NCBI GenBank assembly: GCA_019055375.1
Contig: JAHQIW010000835.1
Span: forward strand, 85,648-149,647
DNA: 64,000 bases
DNA from: Parelaphostrongylus tenuis
Lineage: Eukaryota; Nematoda; Chromadorea; Rhabditida; Metastrongylidae
Direction of reading: 5' to 3'
Part shown: piece by piece, positions 12,951 through 23,376 of the stretch
How the letters are laid out: every line of letters starts with the position of its first letter
Position numbering within the stretch: position 1 is the stretch's first letter
Made by a program: the position numbers and the translations under genes
Notes under the pieces: model-generated
Told to the model about the DNA's origin: nothing
Database searches by the model: none
What the model saw: only the letters and a program-made list of their open reading frames with translations

Positions 12951-13329
12951 AAAGCGATCTTATAGCCAATGCCATATTATTGATTCTACGCGCTGGACGT
13001 AGTGGTTGCTACAATTCCGTTGACTTCGTTCCTCCATATTCAGTAGTGGATATAGCGTTTGATTCAACATGGCGAATTGATTGACTAGGAGCGATTTGGA
13101 GCAGTGAAACATGTGCCGAGCGAGTATTTCGGATTTCCGAATGATATGCTGATCTGTAGCATCACAAACTGAGGTCGAATCCTTTGGATGTGAAGTCACC
13201 GTACTAGGGGCCATTCAGTGCTTCAATCGGGCATAACTGTTCTAGATTCACTGGCCAGTGGTTTGGACATCATCATTCGATTATGGTTATCCGTTTGCAC
13301 GTGACTGATTTCGAGGTACGGAAAGTTCA

Positions 13330-13830
13330 GCGCTGCGGTGTTCTTTGTGCTCAGTGTAGAGTCACGGCCAACCCACCCCAGGTGTGGGCGTAAGGCGGGC
13401 TCGACTTCTCTTGATGCCGAGTGTTTTGCACACCATCCAGTACTCTTAGATTTGTCTTTATAGCATCATACCACTACTAAGTAAAAACAAGGAAGCCGCC
13501 CAGACTATAATAGGTTGACGCGAAAGGATTCCATGGCTGGGTGGTTCTGATGTTCACCACGGCGCCTGCTGGGCTTAGCTCCACTCTTAACTCTCTCCGG
13601 CGTTCAACAGCAACTCTCTATGGAACGCCACAGCTAGGGTATCAACGAGATTTGAAGGAGTCCTGCTGAGCCGGTATTCTAGAATATAAGATGAAGAAAC
13701 AACCAAATGAATGCTAGAAGTGCTGGGATTAGCCCGGTGGAGAAAAAACTAACAAGATGGATCAATAAAGTGTCCCGAAAATGTGCGATGCAAAAATATT
13801 GGCGGTTTAGTCACCGTAGAAATCTGCTAT
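13330..13830 (+). repeat. Interspersed repeat family R, copy 2
   Basis: It aligns by eye along most of its length with 18950-19470, including the G-rich start (CCACCCCAGGTGTGGGCG here), GTGCTGGGATTAGCCCGGTG and GATCAATAAAGTGTC. It is the left part of a block duplicated at 18950-21000. Confidence 0.75.
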
Positions 13831-14640
13831 TTAATATTGGAAAAATTTCTGAATAGCTGTGGCTATGCTATATATAGTTTTAGTGTTTTGTTTTCACTTT
13901 ATATTTTATTACTAACGATGCTTTACTTGCATTTTATTCTATATTTCTTGTTATTTATGGAAAGGATGCGGGCGGGTGCAAAAGTATTTGCGGTTGACGA
14001 TAGTGAGTACAGAATGGCCGTGGAGCACCAGAGACAACTCACAACATTAAGAACAACTTTAGCTCATAGCTGCTAACAAACGCACAGTGCAATGATAGTT
14101 CAAGAAGTTTTGTAAAAGGATTGGGAATTTTGGAAGTGAGGAGCGTGGTGGCCACTCATGATAAGTTGACAGGGACCCCCTAAGAGCAATCACTAAAGCT
14201 GGTTTCCATAAGAGTACATGAGATGTTGCAAAGAAACTTGGCGTCAACCAGTCTTTGGCCGTTCACCATTTGAAACAAACAGGGAAGATGAAAAAATTTG
14301 GTGCAAAAGTAATAGCGGTTGATTAAAGCTAGCTGACAGTCACACGTAGTACAAGGAACGCTTCGAAAGTTGAACAAATTGGGCTACGAGTTTTGTTTAA
14401 TCTTTTATATTCACCGGACCCCGTGCCCATCAACCACCACTTCTTCAAGCATCTCGACCACTTTTCGCAGAAAAGACGCTGCCCCAACCAGCAGATGCAG
14501 GAAAGGCCCTCGAGTAGTTCGTCGAATTGCAAAACACCAGTGACTGATTTGTGTAACACTTGGACCTCAATTATCCAGAATATGTTATATCCTTATCAAA
14601 CTATTACTGTTTGAGCAAGGCCTGTAAAAAAGCGGTCGAA
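13790..14640 (+). pseudogene. mariner transposase remnant A, internally deleted
   Basis: Scattered frames on the plus strand encode pieces of a mariner-type transposase. The N-terminal side shows a second helix-turn-helix region around 14095-14300, parallel to the clearer copy B. The C-terminal side (14393-14530) reads YSPDPVPINHHFFKHLDHF, a degenerate form of the family's YSPDLAPxDYHFF signature. The part between, which should carry the first two catalytic aspartates, is missing, with a junction around 14300-14340. Several stops and shifts are present. The end GGCCTGTAAAAAAGCGGTCG (14622-14641) recurs at the ends of copy B. Confidence 0.75.
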
Positions 14641-14853
14641 TGGAGAGGTATGTTCCTGACTGATTGCCAACCGTGATGATGTGTGCTAGATTAGCTGCCA
14701 GTAAAATACAAAGATAACAGAAAATTTCATTTAAGAAAACTAACAACTTAAAGTAAAGTGAGTATATCGATGCACACCCGCTATGTCGTGTTGGGCGTAG
14801 GAGCATGGCTGAGCTAAAATGAGGATAGGTTGGAAAAAAAACCAGAGTGACCG

Positions 14854-15513
14854 TCAATGTCGGCGCTTGTGCATCATTAGTCTTCCTTCATAAAATCGAA
14901 TCACCTCTAGCGGAAATCTGGAACACTAGTCATAGAGGAGAAAAACAGGCAGAGAATTTTCAAGAAAAAGAGGAATAAAATTCGAGGGAAAAGGACTGCA
15001 CGTGAATTACTTGATATTGGCCTCCTTGGCTGGTATCAGATCAACACTGTCGTCATTCCATTTGACCAAGTAATGCAGCTCACCAGGCGCATTCGTGTAA
15101 CGGATAATGCGATGGAGCTGCTCTTCACGACTCTCCGATGACGTAACAGGAGTCTTCTTTTTCTCCACCTGAAAAAAGATCCTATCTCTAAACTATATTC
15201 TGCAAAACAAGTATTATAATGGAAAATGTACTCTACAATTAAATTGTGAAGACAGTAATTTAATATGATTTTCCAAAGTATGAATTTCCACATATCATTT
15301 TTGCAAGGGTATTAGTTCAATTCACAATACCTATTCACATACTCAACGATACATTAGAGGTTAGAAGACAACAATTTTTTCCACTCTACTTCGCTTCCTC
15401 TTGAAACATACAAGAAGTTCATGGCATTCAATGTTTTCCTCGGGCTCCCACGTGCTTTCCTCTACCGGAGATCCCTCAGTAGAAAAATATAGTGATGATA
15501 CTCGCGTAAACCT
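14854..15513 (-). CDS. HP1-like chromodomain/chromoshadow protein, 3' exons (partial)
   Basis: Three exons can be read. Exon 15513 to about 15385 gives the second half of a chromodomain, with EESTWEPEENIECHELL. Exon 15168-15011 starts after TTTTTTCAG and gives the first half of a chromoshadow domain, RIIRYTNAPGELHYLVKW followed by DDSVDLIPAKEANIK. Exon 14917-14854 starts after CCAG and joins in phase to give FPLEVIRFYEGRLMMHKRRH then TGA. Order and spacing match HP1 proteins, which bind methylated H3K9 through the chromodomain and dimerise through the shadow domain. The first half of the chromodomain was not found and the aromatic residue usually before KG is not visible, so the gene may be decaying. 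The phase between exons 1 and 2 is unresolved. A broken second copy lies at 20700-21000. Confidence 0.7.
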
Positions 15514-15539
15514 CTGAAATATTTTCAAGCATTGTTGAT

Positions 15540-15740
15540 GGGAACGTATGCAGCGTAGTGGTTAGAAGTGCAATGCGGCACACGACGCCGATTGTGCGAT
15601 CAAGTGCAGGGTGCGTAGAGCCATTCATCCCTCCGTGGTCAGTATACTGGCATCAAACTCGTCTGGGAGGATAAAGCAGCACTGGTTCGATACAGCGGTA
15701 AGTCGTTGCGAGTCATACTAAGGCCGGATATTCATCAAAT
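15540..15740 (+). repeat. tRNA-derived SINE-like element, family S2
   Basis: It begins with a tRNA A-box-like stretch (TGCAGCGTAGTGGTTAGAAG). Further on is TCGTCTGGGAGGATAAAGCA followed by GCACTGGTTCGATACAGCG. Related text recurs near 62160-62215 and 63660-63710 (ACTTGATACATCGCCAGG). The element lies just upstream of the HP1-like chromodomain exon on the opposite strand. Confidence 0.45.
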
Positions 15741-16599
15741 CACCTTAAACAAAGCTTCTAGATTGGCAAGAAATTCCGCGTGATTTTTCGTCTTTGATGA
15801 TAATTTTCCATGCATTTACGTTTTTGCTTTTACTGTCGTTTAGAGCAGCTCCTCGCGGTTATTTTAATACCTAACATTTATACATTTGTTCTAAGATGTA
15901 ATTGTACCTTGTGCAAAAAGGATCTCAGATGCTGTACAAGTATCGTTTGAGTTGAAGTTCTGTTTTGGCACTCAACTATACTCGTGCAGTATCAACGATT
16001 GTTTTTGCTCTCGGAACATTTCACCTTGGAACAAATTCATAAGCGTTGCATTCCAAGATCGCAAGAAGCTGCTCTAAACGACAGTAAAAACCAAAGATCA
16101 AAATGCATTGTGAATAATTAACAATAACCAAAAAGTCCGTAAAAATTCTTGTCGATTCAATAAATTTTGAACACGAATGCGAGGCACACACTTTAGGGAT
16201 TGTCAACGCCAGAAGCTTCGTCTATTACAATCTTGTATTGTTGATACTGGAAAGGAACCTGCTTAGAAATTCACACAAAATCTGTCATTACTTATGAAGC
16301 GTTCTTTAATTTATATGGAAAAGAAATTTTTGAAATAAACCATATACCACAATAAAATATGAGACAAGAACATTCTGTACTAGCTGAACTAGCAAAAAAA
16401 CTTTTTAACACTGACAAGACAGATGTTCAGAAACGTTTCATTTCGTCAAGATTACCTTCCATGTCACCTTGTATACCGGCTTGCCCGTTTTATTTTTTCG
16501 TTTGTATATCATCGCTTTCACAGCGCCGATATCCTGAAGTGTTCTCTGTTCACACTAACTTAGATCGGATTACTTCCATTTAACCTCTTTTAACGGTGG
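15741..16599. other. No gene recognised
   Basis: AT-rich sequence. If the HP1-like gene has more 5' exons on the minus strand they should lie here or further right, but no chromodomain start was recognised. Confidence 0.4.
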
Positions 16600-16880
16600 T
16601 ATGACGTTACAAACGTATCCAATTATGTCGAGCTGACGCCAAACGGCACTCGATCCCGCATTTAACCTTTTCCAAAGAAGCGTGTTCTAACCAAATGCAC
16701 TACCGACGCCGACGACAACTGACGGTTGGTTGCTGACAGACTGATGCATTGTAGCGTGGAAAGGGTGGTGGAAAAACACCTTTGGTAGTGCATTTGGTTG
16801 AAGCAAGCGCTCCCGGAAAGGGTGAATTGTGGGTTCAAGTTTTGCCTGACGTCAAAGTTCTGCAAAAAACTGGCAAACTG
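16600..16880. repeat. tRNA-like foldback element, family S1, copy 1
   Basis: The left side resembles a minus-strand tRNA-like unit (ACCAAATGCACTACCGACGC). The right side is a plus-strand unit with GGTAGTGCATTTGGTTGAAG, GCGCTCCCGGAAAGGGTGAA and GTGGGTTCAAGTTTTGCC (B-box-like). The two halves are roughly inverted copies. The same arrangement occurs at 22546-22795 and in the msp intron at 48890-49195. Confidence 0.6.
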
Positions 16881-17379
16881 AAGTAAATCTAGTCAGTGAT
16901 AATCAACTTACGTCACGGGAGTTATTCTCGTTATTCTGTTTCGTGCTCTCATCGACAATTCGAAAATGATTTGGAATGTCGTAACCTTAATCGATATTTC
17001 CGTAAAGAGTGTAGAAATATCAGTAAAACACTTTGAGGACAAATACAAGAAGAAGTGAAATCTGATAGAACTAAGTTATGAATACCGTAAAATACACATA
17101 AGCAAGATGATTGTACGTCCAACTGCTCGCCATGCGCGCGACATGCAGCACATAAAATTGGCTTAAAAATTTCTAATAGAAGCCTGGGTAACCGAACATT
17201 CATAAATATAAGTAATTTGAACATTCCCACAATGGCAATAGCGATACGACGAACATATCTCACCAGTAGGGGTTATCACGTTGGGTACCAAGTTAAATTT
17301 CTGCTTGGGCAAGCGACTTTGTCGACTGAGTGGCAGAGCGCTCTTATGATCACTAATGTGTCACTACTGCGGCGGACTA
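16881..17379. other. No gene recognised
   Basis: A 104-codon minus frame (16949-17263) is open but shows no family motif. It is not called. Confidence 0.4.
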
Positions 17380-17985
17380 TGAGCTATATTTACATATAGT
17401 ATGTTTTGATAGACTAAGGGCCTCTGAGGTACGAACAGTATAAGTAAAACGAACAGTAAGCCACAAATAATTATTCGGTAAATCCATAAGTTTTGGCACT
17501 ATAGCAATAAGCATCATATTTATTAACAGTAGTGTTAAACTTGCATGACTGTGGTGTCATTCGATTACGCATTTCCTTGTAAACATTTTGGTTTACAACT
17601 TTTCTCTACTTGCTTTTCGATGGAGCTGTCTTGGAAACAAATTCGCTTGCTACTCATGCACGAACTGTACTTAGGCGAAAATGCTGTGAAGCGGCGCGCA
17701 ATAATAATGGAGCTAGGGATGATCATAGGGTTGCAGAAAAGACGACTAAGAAGTGGATAGCAGAGTTCAAAGCTGAATAGAGCAAACTGGAGGATCAGTA
17801 CCGCTAGGATGTCCATAGGTAGCTCCATTAATGCTGCACGCCGCCTCACTAACATTTCCCCCTACGCGCCATTCGTACAAAGCAGCAATTAAATTTGTTC
17901 TCACAACAGCTCTATCTTTATGAAAGTATAGGCAAATTGTCTTCCAAAATGTTCATAAGAAATTGCGCAATTGAAGCCAAAGTCA

Positions 17986-18184
17986 TATGTGCCACAAAAT
18001 CATTTTTGAGCCATGCATGTCGCGTGGGCTGTTAATAAAAGGACTGACTTATATAGACCGATACACGTGTTTCGGCCTTGCTGTCTCGTCAGTCGCCGTA
18101 AAAAAATGATTTTGTGGCAAGTGAAATTTAAGCTGTGGTCCTGGAAGCTAAGCTGGAAGAAAACACTCGAAACGAAAAATACCG
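17986..18184. mobile_element. Short family F element inserted in family M copy 1
   Basis: The two other M copies (21010-21430 and 21465-22440) run straight through this point, giving empty sites. The insert is bordered by AAGTCA at 17980-17985 and 18185-18190, a possible 6-bp target duplication. Inside are the family F outer end (CATTTTTGAGCCATGCATGT), one hammerhead motif, and the opposite end (GTGGTCCTGG then AAAACACTCGAAACGA). Confidence 0.7.
18056..18098 (-). ncRNA. Hammerhead ribozyme motif, F family
   Basis: Minus strand: CTGACGA core, stem II GAC-AGCAAG-GCC (one A-C mismatch), GAAA, the palindrome ACACGTGT, cleavage triplet GTA, then TCGGTC. The invariant core is complete. Stem I keeps only about three pairs beside the core, so activity is doubtful. 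Confidence 0.5.
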
Positions 18185-18484
18185 AAGTCAAATAATTCTA
18201 GCTATTTTGATCAATAAATTTGGTATTTAATGCTCTGTTGTCAAAACTTAAGTTATGACGTAATATTAACAAAAGTGCAAGACAAAGGTAGCATTAGGTG
18301 GCACAAAGAGCTTACAGGTCTTCAGAAGGGCCTTATGTACCATCAGGGTGGTCCATGGCGGAGAGATTGAGAGGCACAGAGGCAGCGAGCAAACAAGAAC
18401 GTCTGAGTGGGTGTAGTGCGCCAGACGCACGGTGTTTCAAGATGTCACGTCGCCTGCGGCAATGCCGGATAGTTATTTGAAAAT

Positions 18485-18870
18485 TGGCACGCTGCCAAGT
18501 TAGGTTTCAACAAATGCCCAGACTTGTTGATATTTTTAGTGCACGAAAGAAGACAGATAGAGAAGTTTTTGTGAGGAAAATTCTCAATGAAAAGTGTTTG
18601 ACACTTTATTGATCTGTCTTCACAGTGTTTTCTTCCCATTGTGGGAATTTCAGTAATTCTAGCATTCATTTCGATATTACGCCTTCTTCTTGAACATCGT
18701 AGCTGGTTGAGGACGTCTAGCGGCAATCTCGAGGATAACTCAGCAATAGCGTTCCATAGAGCGTGTTGACTGCCGGAGAATGTTGGATTGCGAGGTTCGC
18801 CCCATGCGCGCCGTGATAAGCATCACAACCATCGGCCACGACGCCCTCCTAGGTCTTTGTTGGGAACAAA
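18485..18870 (-). repeat. Interspersed repeat family R, copy 3 (inverted)
   Basis: Minus-strand match to the other R copies, with GACTGCCGGAGAATGTTGG and CCATGCGCGCCGTGATAAG on the plus strand corresponding to similar text at 22940-23010. It lies head to head with the plus copy at 18950-19470. Confidence 0.7.
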
Positions 18871-18949
18871 ATTTATTCAAGTTGAATCATTTAACTAAAT
18901 CCGTTAAAGGTTGGTTAGTGACAGAAATATTTGAAAAAAATTGAAAGTA

Positions 18950-19470
18950 GAAATACTGACAACAGAAATGTGATATCAGTGGTGTACCGGTGGCAAGCCC
19001 CCGATGTGGGTGAAAGGCGGTTTTCAACTTCCGAAAGATTCCGATCGTTTTGCATGCCATTCAGTCTATTTGGTTTATATTTATAGCATCATGCCATTTT
19101 TCAGAAAAAAAAGAAGTATGCTCGGATTATATTAGGTCGATGCAAGCGGAGCTCCGCGTTTGAGTGGTTGTGATGCTCATCACGGCGTCAGTGAGGCCGA
19201 GCTTCAGCCCTGACTTCTCCGGCAGCCAACGACAAAGCCCTATGGAACCACAGCTAGGATATATGCGAGCTATCGATGAGGCTCGTTCAGCCAGTATTCT
19301 GCGACGTCGAAGATGAAGATGAAGCAGCGAATCTAATGCTAGAAGTGCTGAGATCGGCACGGTGAGAAATTTTTGTGAAGACAAATTAATAGTGTCTAGA
19401 AAAGGTGTGATGCAAAAGTAATGGAGGTCCATTCATTGTTGAAATCTGCAAATCGATAATGGAAAAATTC
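18950..19470 (+). repeat. Interspersed repeat family R, copy 4
   Basis: Direct-orientation counterpart of 13330-13830. It includes AGAAGTGCTGAGATCGGCAC and AATAGTGTCTAGAAAAGGTG, and is followed at once by mariner remnant B. Confidence 0.75.
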
Positions 19471-20280
19471 CAGATAAATATGGTTATATTAGATATAGTT
19501 TTAATGCTCTAACTTTATTCCTTATTTTATCTTTAACGATGTTATAGTTGAAATTCATCTTATATTTATTTTAAACTACGGAAAGAATTTTGGTGAGTGT
19601 AAAATTACCTGAGGTTTCAAACCGTGAGTTCAAAATATTGTGAAGCAGCTTGAAGAACACGCAACATCAACAACGCATTAAGCTTAAGAGCTCTCAAAAA
19701 ACTCACAATGCAGCGATGGTTCAAAAAATTTCGCAGAGGAACGGAAGCTTTAAAAGTGGGGAGCGTAGTGGCCGGGCAGGTTAAGTTGACGAAGACCAAC
19801 TAAGAGCAGTCACCGAAGCTGATTCTCCTAAGACTATACCAGATGTTGCAGAGGAACTCGGAGTCGACCAATCATTGGCCGATCACCATTTGAAACAAAC
19901 TGAGAAAGTGAAAAAGATTGGTACAAGGTCATGACGGTCAGTTACACCCAGCTGACAGTCACACATAACACATCGAACGCTTTAAAAGTTGAACGACTTA
20001 GGTTACGAGCTTTGTTTCATCATTCATACTCGCTGGGCCTCACGCCCACCGACTTCTACTACTTCAAGCATCTCGACAACCTTCCGCAGAAAAAAAAGCT
20101 GCCACAAGGGACAGGATGCAGTAAACGTCCTCCAGGGGTTCTCGAATTCCAAGGCACCAATCTTTTAGTTGCATAGCACTTAGACTATGGTTCGACATGT
20201 TATATCCTTATCGGATTATAAAGTGTTTGAGCAAGGGCCTACAAAAAAAGCGGTCGAATGAAGAGGTCTGATTCATTTGA
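19440..20280 (+). pseudogene. mariner transposase remnant B, internally deleted
   Basis: The clearest mariner copy. Near 19700-19760 the frame gives MQRWFKKFRRGTEALK. After a shift, near 19785-19920, it gives DEDQLRAVTEADSPKTIPDV, AEELGVDQSLADHHLKQTEK and VKKIG, the paired helix-turn-helix end and linker. It then jumps to the C-terminal signature (LGLTPTDFYYFKHLDNLPQ near 20030-20090). The central region with the first catalytic aspartates is absent, with the same kind of junction as in copy A. Stops and shifts are frequent. Confidence 0.8.
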
Positions 20281-20570
20281 AAGCCACAAGCTCGACTGCC
20301 AGTCACTACAGTGTCAGGTAATTCAGTCAACTGACTTGCTGTGATTTCTTGCTCGGCGTCCATTGCTTCACAGAGTCGTATAGACTCGAGGATCGGCCCA
20401 AACCGGAGACGGTGCTACTGATGAGTTCCCGCAGGACGAAACAGGCGCCTATATAGCACTTAGACCGTAATGGCGCAAAACATATTTTGTCCATATTGGA
20501 TTATTAATGTTTGAGGAAGGCCTGTAAAAAAGCGGTCGAATGAAGATGTTTGATCCTGATTAATTACCAC
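20281..20570 (+). repeat. Second copy of the mariner 3' end with an unrelated insert
   Basis: At 20455-20545 the sequence CCTATATAGCACTTAGACCG to GCCTGTAAAAAAGCGGTCGA repeats the 3' part of mariner B (20168-20260). Between them, 20290-20450 is anonymous and absent from block A. It is a local rearrangement inside the duplicated block. Confidence 0.55.
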
Positions 20571-20699
20571 CGTTGATGATGTCTGTTAGATTGGTATGCA
20601 CACCGGTCATATCGTGTTGAGCGGAAATGCATGGCTGAGCTAACCGAGGATAAAAAGATGAGGATAGATTGGCAAAACACAACAAAAGAGACATAAATT

Positions 20700-21000
20700 T
20701 CGCCTCATCGGCTTCTCTGCTTTTTCTTTATAAAATCTAATCACCTTTGCGATTTCCTAGATTACAATTCGTAGAGGAAGAACACAGAGAGAAAGAGGAT
20801 TGAAATTTGAGGAAAAGAACCACAGATGACGTACTTGACGTTGGTCTCATTGGTTGGTGCAAATCAGCACTGTAATCTTTTCCTTTAATCGAAAAATGCA
20901 GCTCACCAGGCGCAATTGAGTAACATATGATGTGGTCGACCTGCTTCTCCTCACAAGTTTCCGATTTCGGAACAGGGAACTCAACTGTCTCCATCTGAAA
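20700..21000 (-). pseudogene. HP1-like chromoshadow exons, second (broken) copy
   Basis: After TTTTCAG near 21000 the minus frame gives EEKQVDHIICYSIAPGELHF, aligning with the intact exon at 15168-15011. Compared with that copy one base is missing just after the codons for SADL, which shifts the end of the exon. A good donor (AA|GTACGT) still follows. The next exon piece (about 20700-20745) gives IAKVIRFYKEKAEKPMRR in another frame, parallel to LEVIRFYEGRLMMHKRR. The chromodomain exon is absent: family M sequence starts at 21010. It is a pseudogene produced by duplication of 13330-15180. Confidence 0.7.
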
Positions 21001-21009
21001 AAAAAAACC

Positions 21010-21430
21010 TGTCTTCAGACTACATTTGTAAAACAAGTGAGCAAGTATAGGCAAGTTGTACATCAGAATGTTCATGAGAACATGCGCAATTGAAGCTAAA
21101 ACCATATAATTTCCCTGACTGCGGTCAGTAAATTTGGTATTTACTGCTCTGGTGTCAAAACTTAAGGAATGACGTAATATTAACAAAACTGCAAGACAAA
21201 CGTCGCATTAGGTAGCACAAAGAGCTTAGTGGTCTACAGAAGGGCCTTATATACCAGCAGGGTGGTCCATGGCTGAGAGATTGAGAGGAACAGAGGCAGC
21301 GAGCAAACAAGAGCGTGTGAGTGGGTGTAGTGTGCCAGACGCACAGTGTTTCAAGAGGTTACGTCGCCTGAGGCGATGCCAAATAGCTACTTGAAAATTG
21401 GCACGCTGCCAAGTAAGAAATCAACCAATG
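21010..21430. repeat. Family M element, partial copy 2
   Basis: Right part of family M only: GTATAGGCAAGTTGTACATC through TGGTGTCAAAACTTAAGGAA and AACAAGAGCGTGTGAGTGGG. It matches 17925-18480 with the F insert removed and gives one of the two empty sites. Confidence 0.7.
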
Positions 21431-21464
21431 CCCTAAACTATTTGATATCAGTAGTGCACGGCAG

Positions 21465-22440
21465 CGCACTGAGCTATATTCACATATAGTACAGCTTGGT
21501 AGACCAAGGGCTTTCAAGGTACGAACTGCATAGGTAAAGCGAAAAGTAAGCCACGCAAAATTATTAGATCATTACATAAGTTTTGACACTAGAGCAATAT
21601 GCATCATTTTTCAACCAAGAGTGTTAAACTTGCATGATTTTGGCATCGCGCAGACAAGCATTTTCTTGTGAAAATTTTGGTATACAAGAAGTCTCTCATC
21701 GCCTTAAGATAGAGCTGTCTTGGGAGCAAACACGCATGCAACCCATTCACGAATGGCGCGAAGGGATATCTGTTTGTGAAGCGGCGCGCAAAATTATGGA
21801 GCTTGGGGTGATGTAGAGTTCGCAGAAAAGGACGACCAGGAAGTGGTTTGCAAAGTTAAAAGCTGGCGAGAACAGTCTGGAAGAGCAGTCGCGCTCGGGT
21901 CGTGCACATAAAGCTGTATTATTCTCGCGCGTCGCTTCACACGCATATTCCTGTACTTGCCATTCGTGCATGAGTAGCAAGCGATTCGTCCTCACGACAG
22001 CTCCATTTTAGAGTAAGTATAGGCAAATTGTAAACCAAAATATTCTTAAGAAGATGCGCAATTGAACTAAAATCATGCATTTCTAGTCATTCTGGCTAAA
22101 TTTAGTGTTTACTGCTCTGGTGTCAAACTGATGGAATGAGGTAATATTAACAAAACCACAAGGCAAAGGTCGCATTAGGTAGCACAAAGAGCTTAGTGGT
22201 CTACAGTAGGGCCTTAATACCAACAGGGTTGTCCATGGCTGAGAGGTTGAGAGGCACAGAGGCAGCGAGCAAACAAGAGCGTGTAAGTGGTGTAGTGCGC
22301 CAGACGCACAGAGTTTTAACAAGTCACGTCGCCTACGGTAATGCCGGATAGCTATTTAAAAATTGGCACCCTGCCAAGCTAGGTTTTAACTAATGCCCTA
22401 AACTGGTTAATATTTTTAGTGCACGAAGGAAATCAGATAG
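21465..22440. repeat. Family M element, copy 3, palindromic mariner helix-turn-helix
   Basis: On the plus strand at 21705-21810 the frame reads ELSWEQTRMQPIHEWREGIS and VCEAARKIMELGV, a good mariner N-terminal helix-turn-helix. It continues in pieces as KWFAKLKAGENSLEEQSRSG. At 21905-22005 the same stretch recurs inverted: the minus frame gives LLLMHEWQVQEYACEATREN. The element is therefore a foldback whose arms are copies of a transposase start. Confidence 0.75.
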
Positions 22441-23060
22441 AGGAGTTGTAAAGAAATTTCTATATGGAAAGTATTTAACACTTTATTGAAGCGTTTTCAC
22501 AGTCGAAATTCGTTTATTTGAGCGCTTCCTGCGTTGGTATGATCTTGTAATATACGCAATAATGTGGAGTGCTTGCAGAATCACCTGCGCCTGCCGAGAT
22601 TCGAACCCAGAACTCACTCCTTCCAGGAGCGCATGCTAACCGTTGCATCACCGACGCTCGTTTTGCCCGCATTTTTACGCTAAAATGTGTGATCTGTCAA
22701 CAGCCAACCGTCAACAACGGAAAGAGTGAGATTTAGGTTTGAATCCCGGCTTACGCAGATGTTTTTGCAGAGCACTCCACATTATTGTCTTCACAGCGTT
22801 TTTCATTCCACTGTGCGGATTCCTATACTTGTAGCATTCACTTCGTTATTTCGCTTTCGTCTTGAACGTCGCAGCATACTGTTTGGGCCCGTCTCCTCGG
22901 TGTATTCGGGATAGCTTAACTATGGCGTTCCATAGGGCGTGTTGACTGCCGGAGAATGTTGGATTGCCAGATTCGGCCCCATGCGCGCCGTCCCGAGCAT
23001 CACAACCACTCGTCCACGGCGCCCTCCTAGGTAATTATTGGGGACAACGCCATTCAAAGT
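22440..23060 (-). repeat. Interspersed repeat family R, copy 5 (inverted), split by an S1 element
   Basis: Minus-orientation R sequence is readable at about 22400-22500 and resumes at about 22790-23040 (GTTGACTGCCGGAGAATGTT). Its middle is interrupted by the tRNA-like foldback at 22546-22795. Confidence 0.65.
22546..22795. repeat. tRNA-like foldback element, family S1, copy 2
   Basis: The ends are inverted copies: AATAATGTGGAGTGCTTGCA on the left and GCAGAGCACTCCACATTATT on the right. The left arm read on the minus strand has CGGTGATGCAACGGTTAGCA (A-box-like) and GGGTTCGAATCTCGGCAG (B-box). The right arm read on the plus strand has GGTTTGAATCCCGGCTTACG (B-box). Each arm is a decayed tRNA-like unit. 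Confidence 0.7.
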
Positions 23061-23376
23061 GAATCAATGTCCTACGTGGAGCTTTCCAGATAGTAAATAT
23101 AAGACTGCTCACGTATATAAAACAAGGCTCTGAGTTTCCAGCTGAGCTTCGCTCGTTCACAGAATCATATAACTTCTGCGCAACAAGCTTTGCCTTCAAC
23201 ATGAATTGCTTCCCAATTCCGAACATATACAAATTCGCTGGGCTTGCTTTTGTTCTTTTATTGTCTTTCCATGCTTTCTTCCGAGATAGGGGTCCTTATA
23301 GATGATATGGGTGATTGGTGACTTCCGATAGCATTGAATGTCCAAAACATGCCTGAGAAAAGGGCAAAGCAAGGGT

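Larger units (their letters stand above)
17380..18480. repeat. Family M element, copy 1, palindromic mariner helix-turn-helix
   Basis: It aligns with 21465-22440 and, for its right part, with 21010-21430. Around 17620-17715 the plus strand encodes MELSWKQIRLLLMHE, like the first helix-turn-helix of mariner transposases. Around 17815-17915 the same 95-100 bases recur inverted, so the element folds on its own transposase start. Short plus-strand downstream text reads like the next transposase segment (KKWIAEFKAE). No catalytic domain is present. A family F element is inserted at 17986-18184. Confidence 0.7.

Noticed and set aside
16949..17263. 104-codon minus frame upstream of the HP1-like exons, considered as the missing 5' chromodomain exon
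   Set aside because: It shows no chromodomain residues and no in-phase join to 15513.
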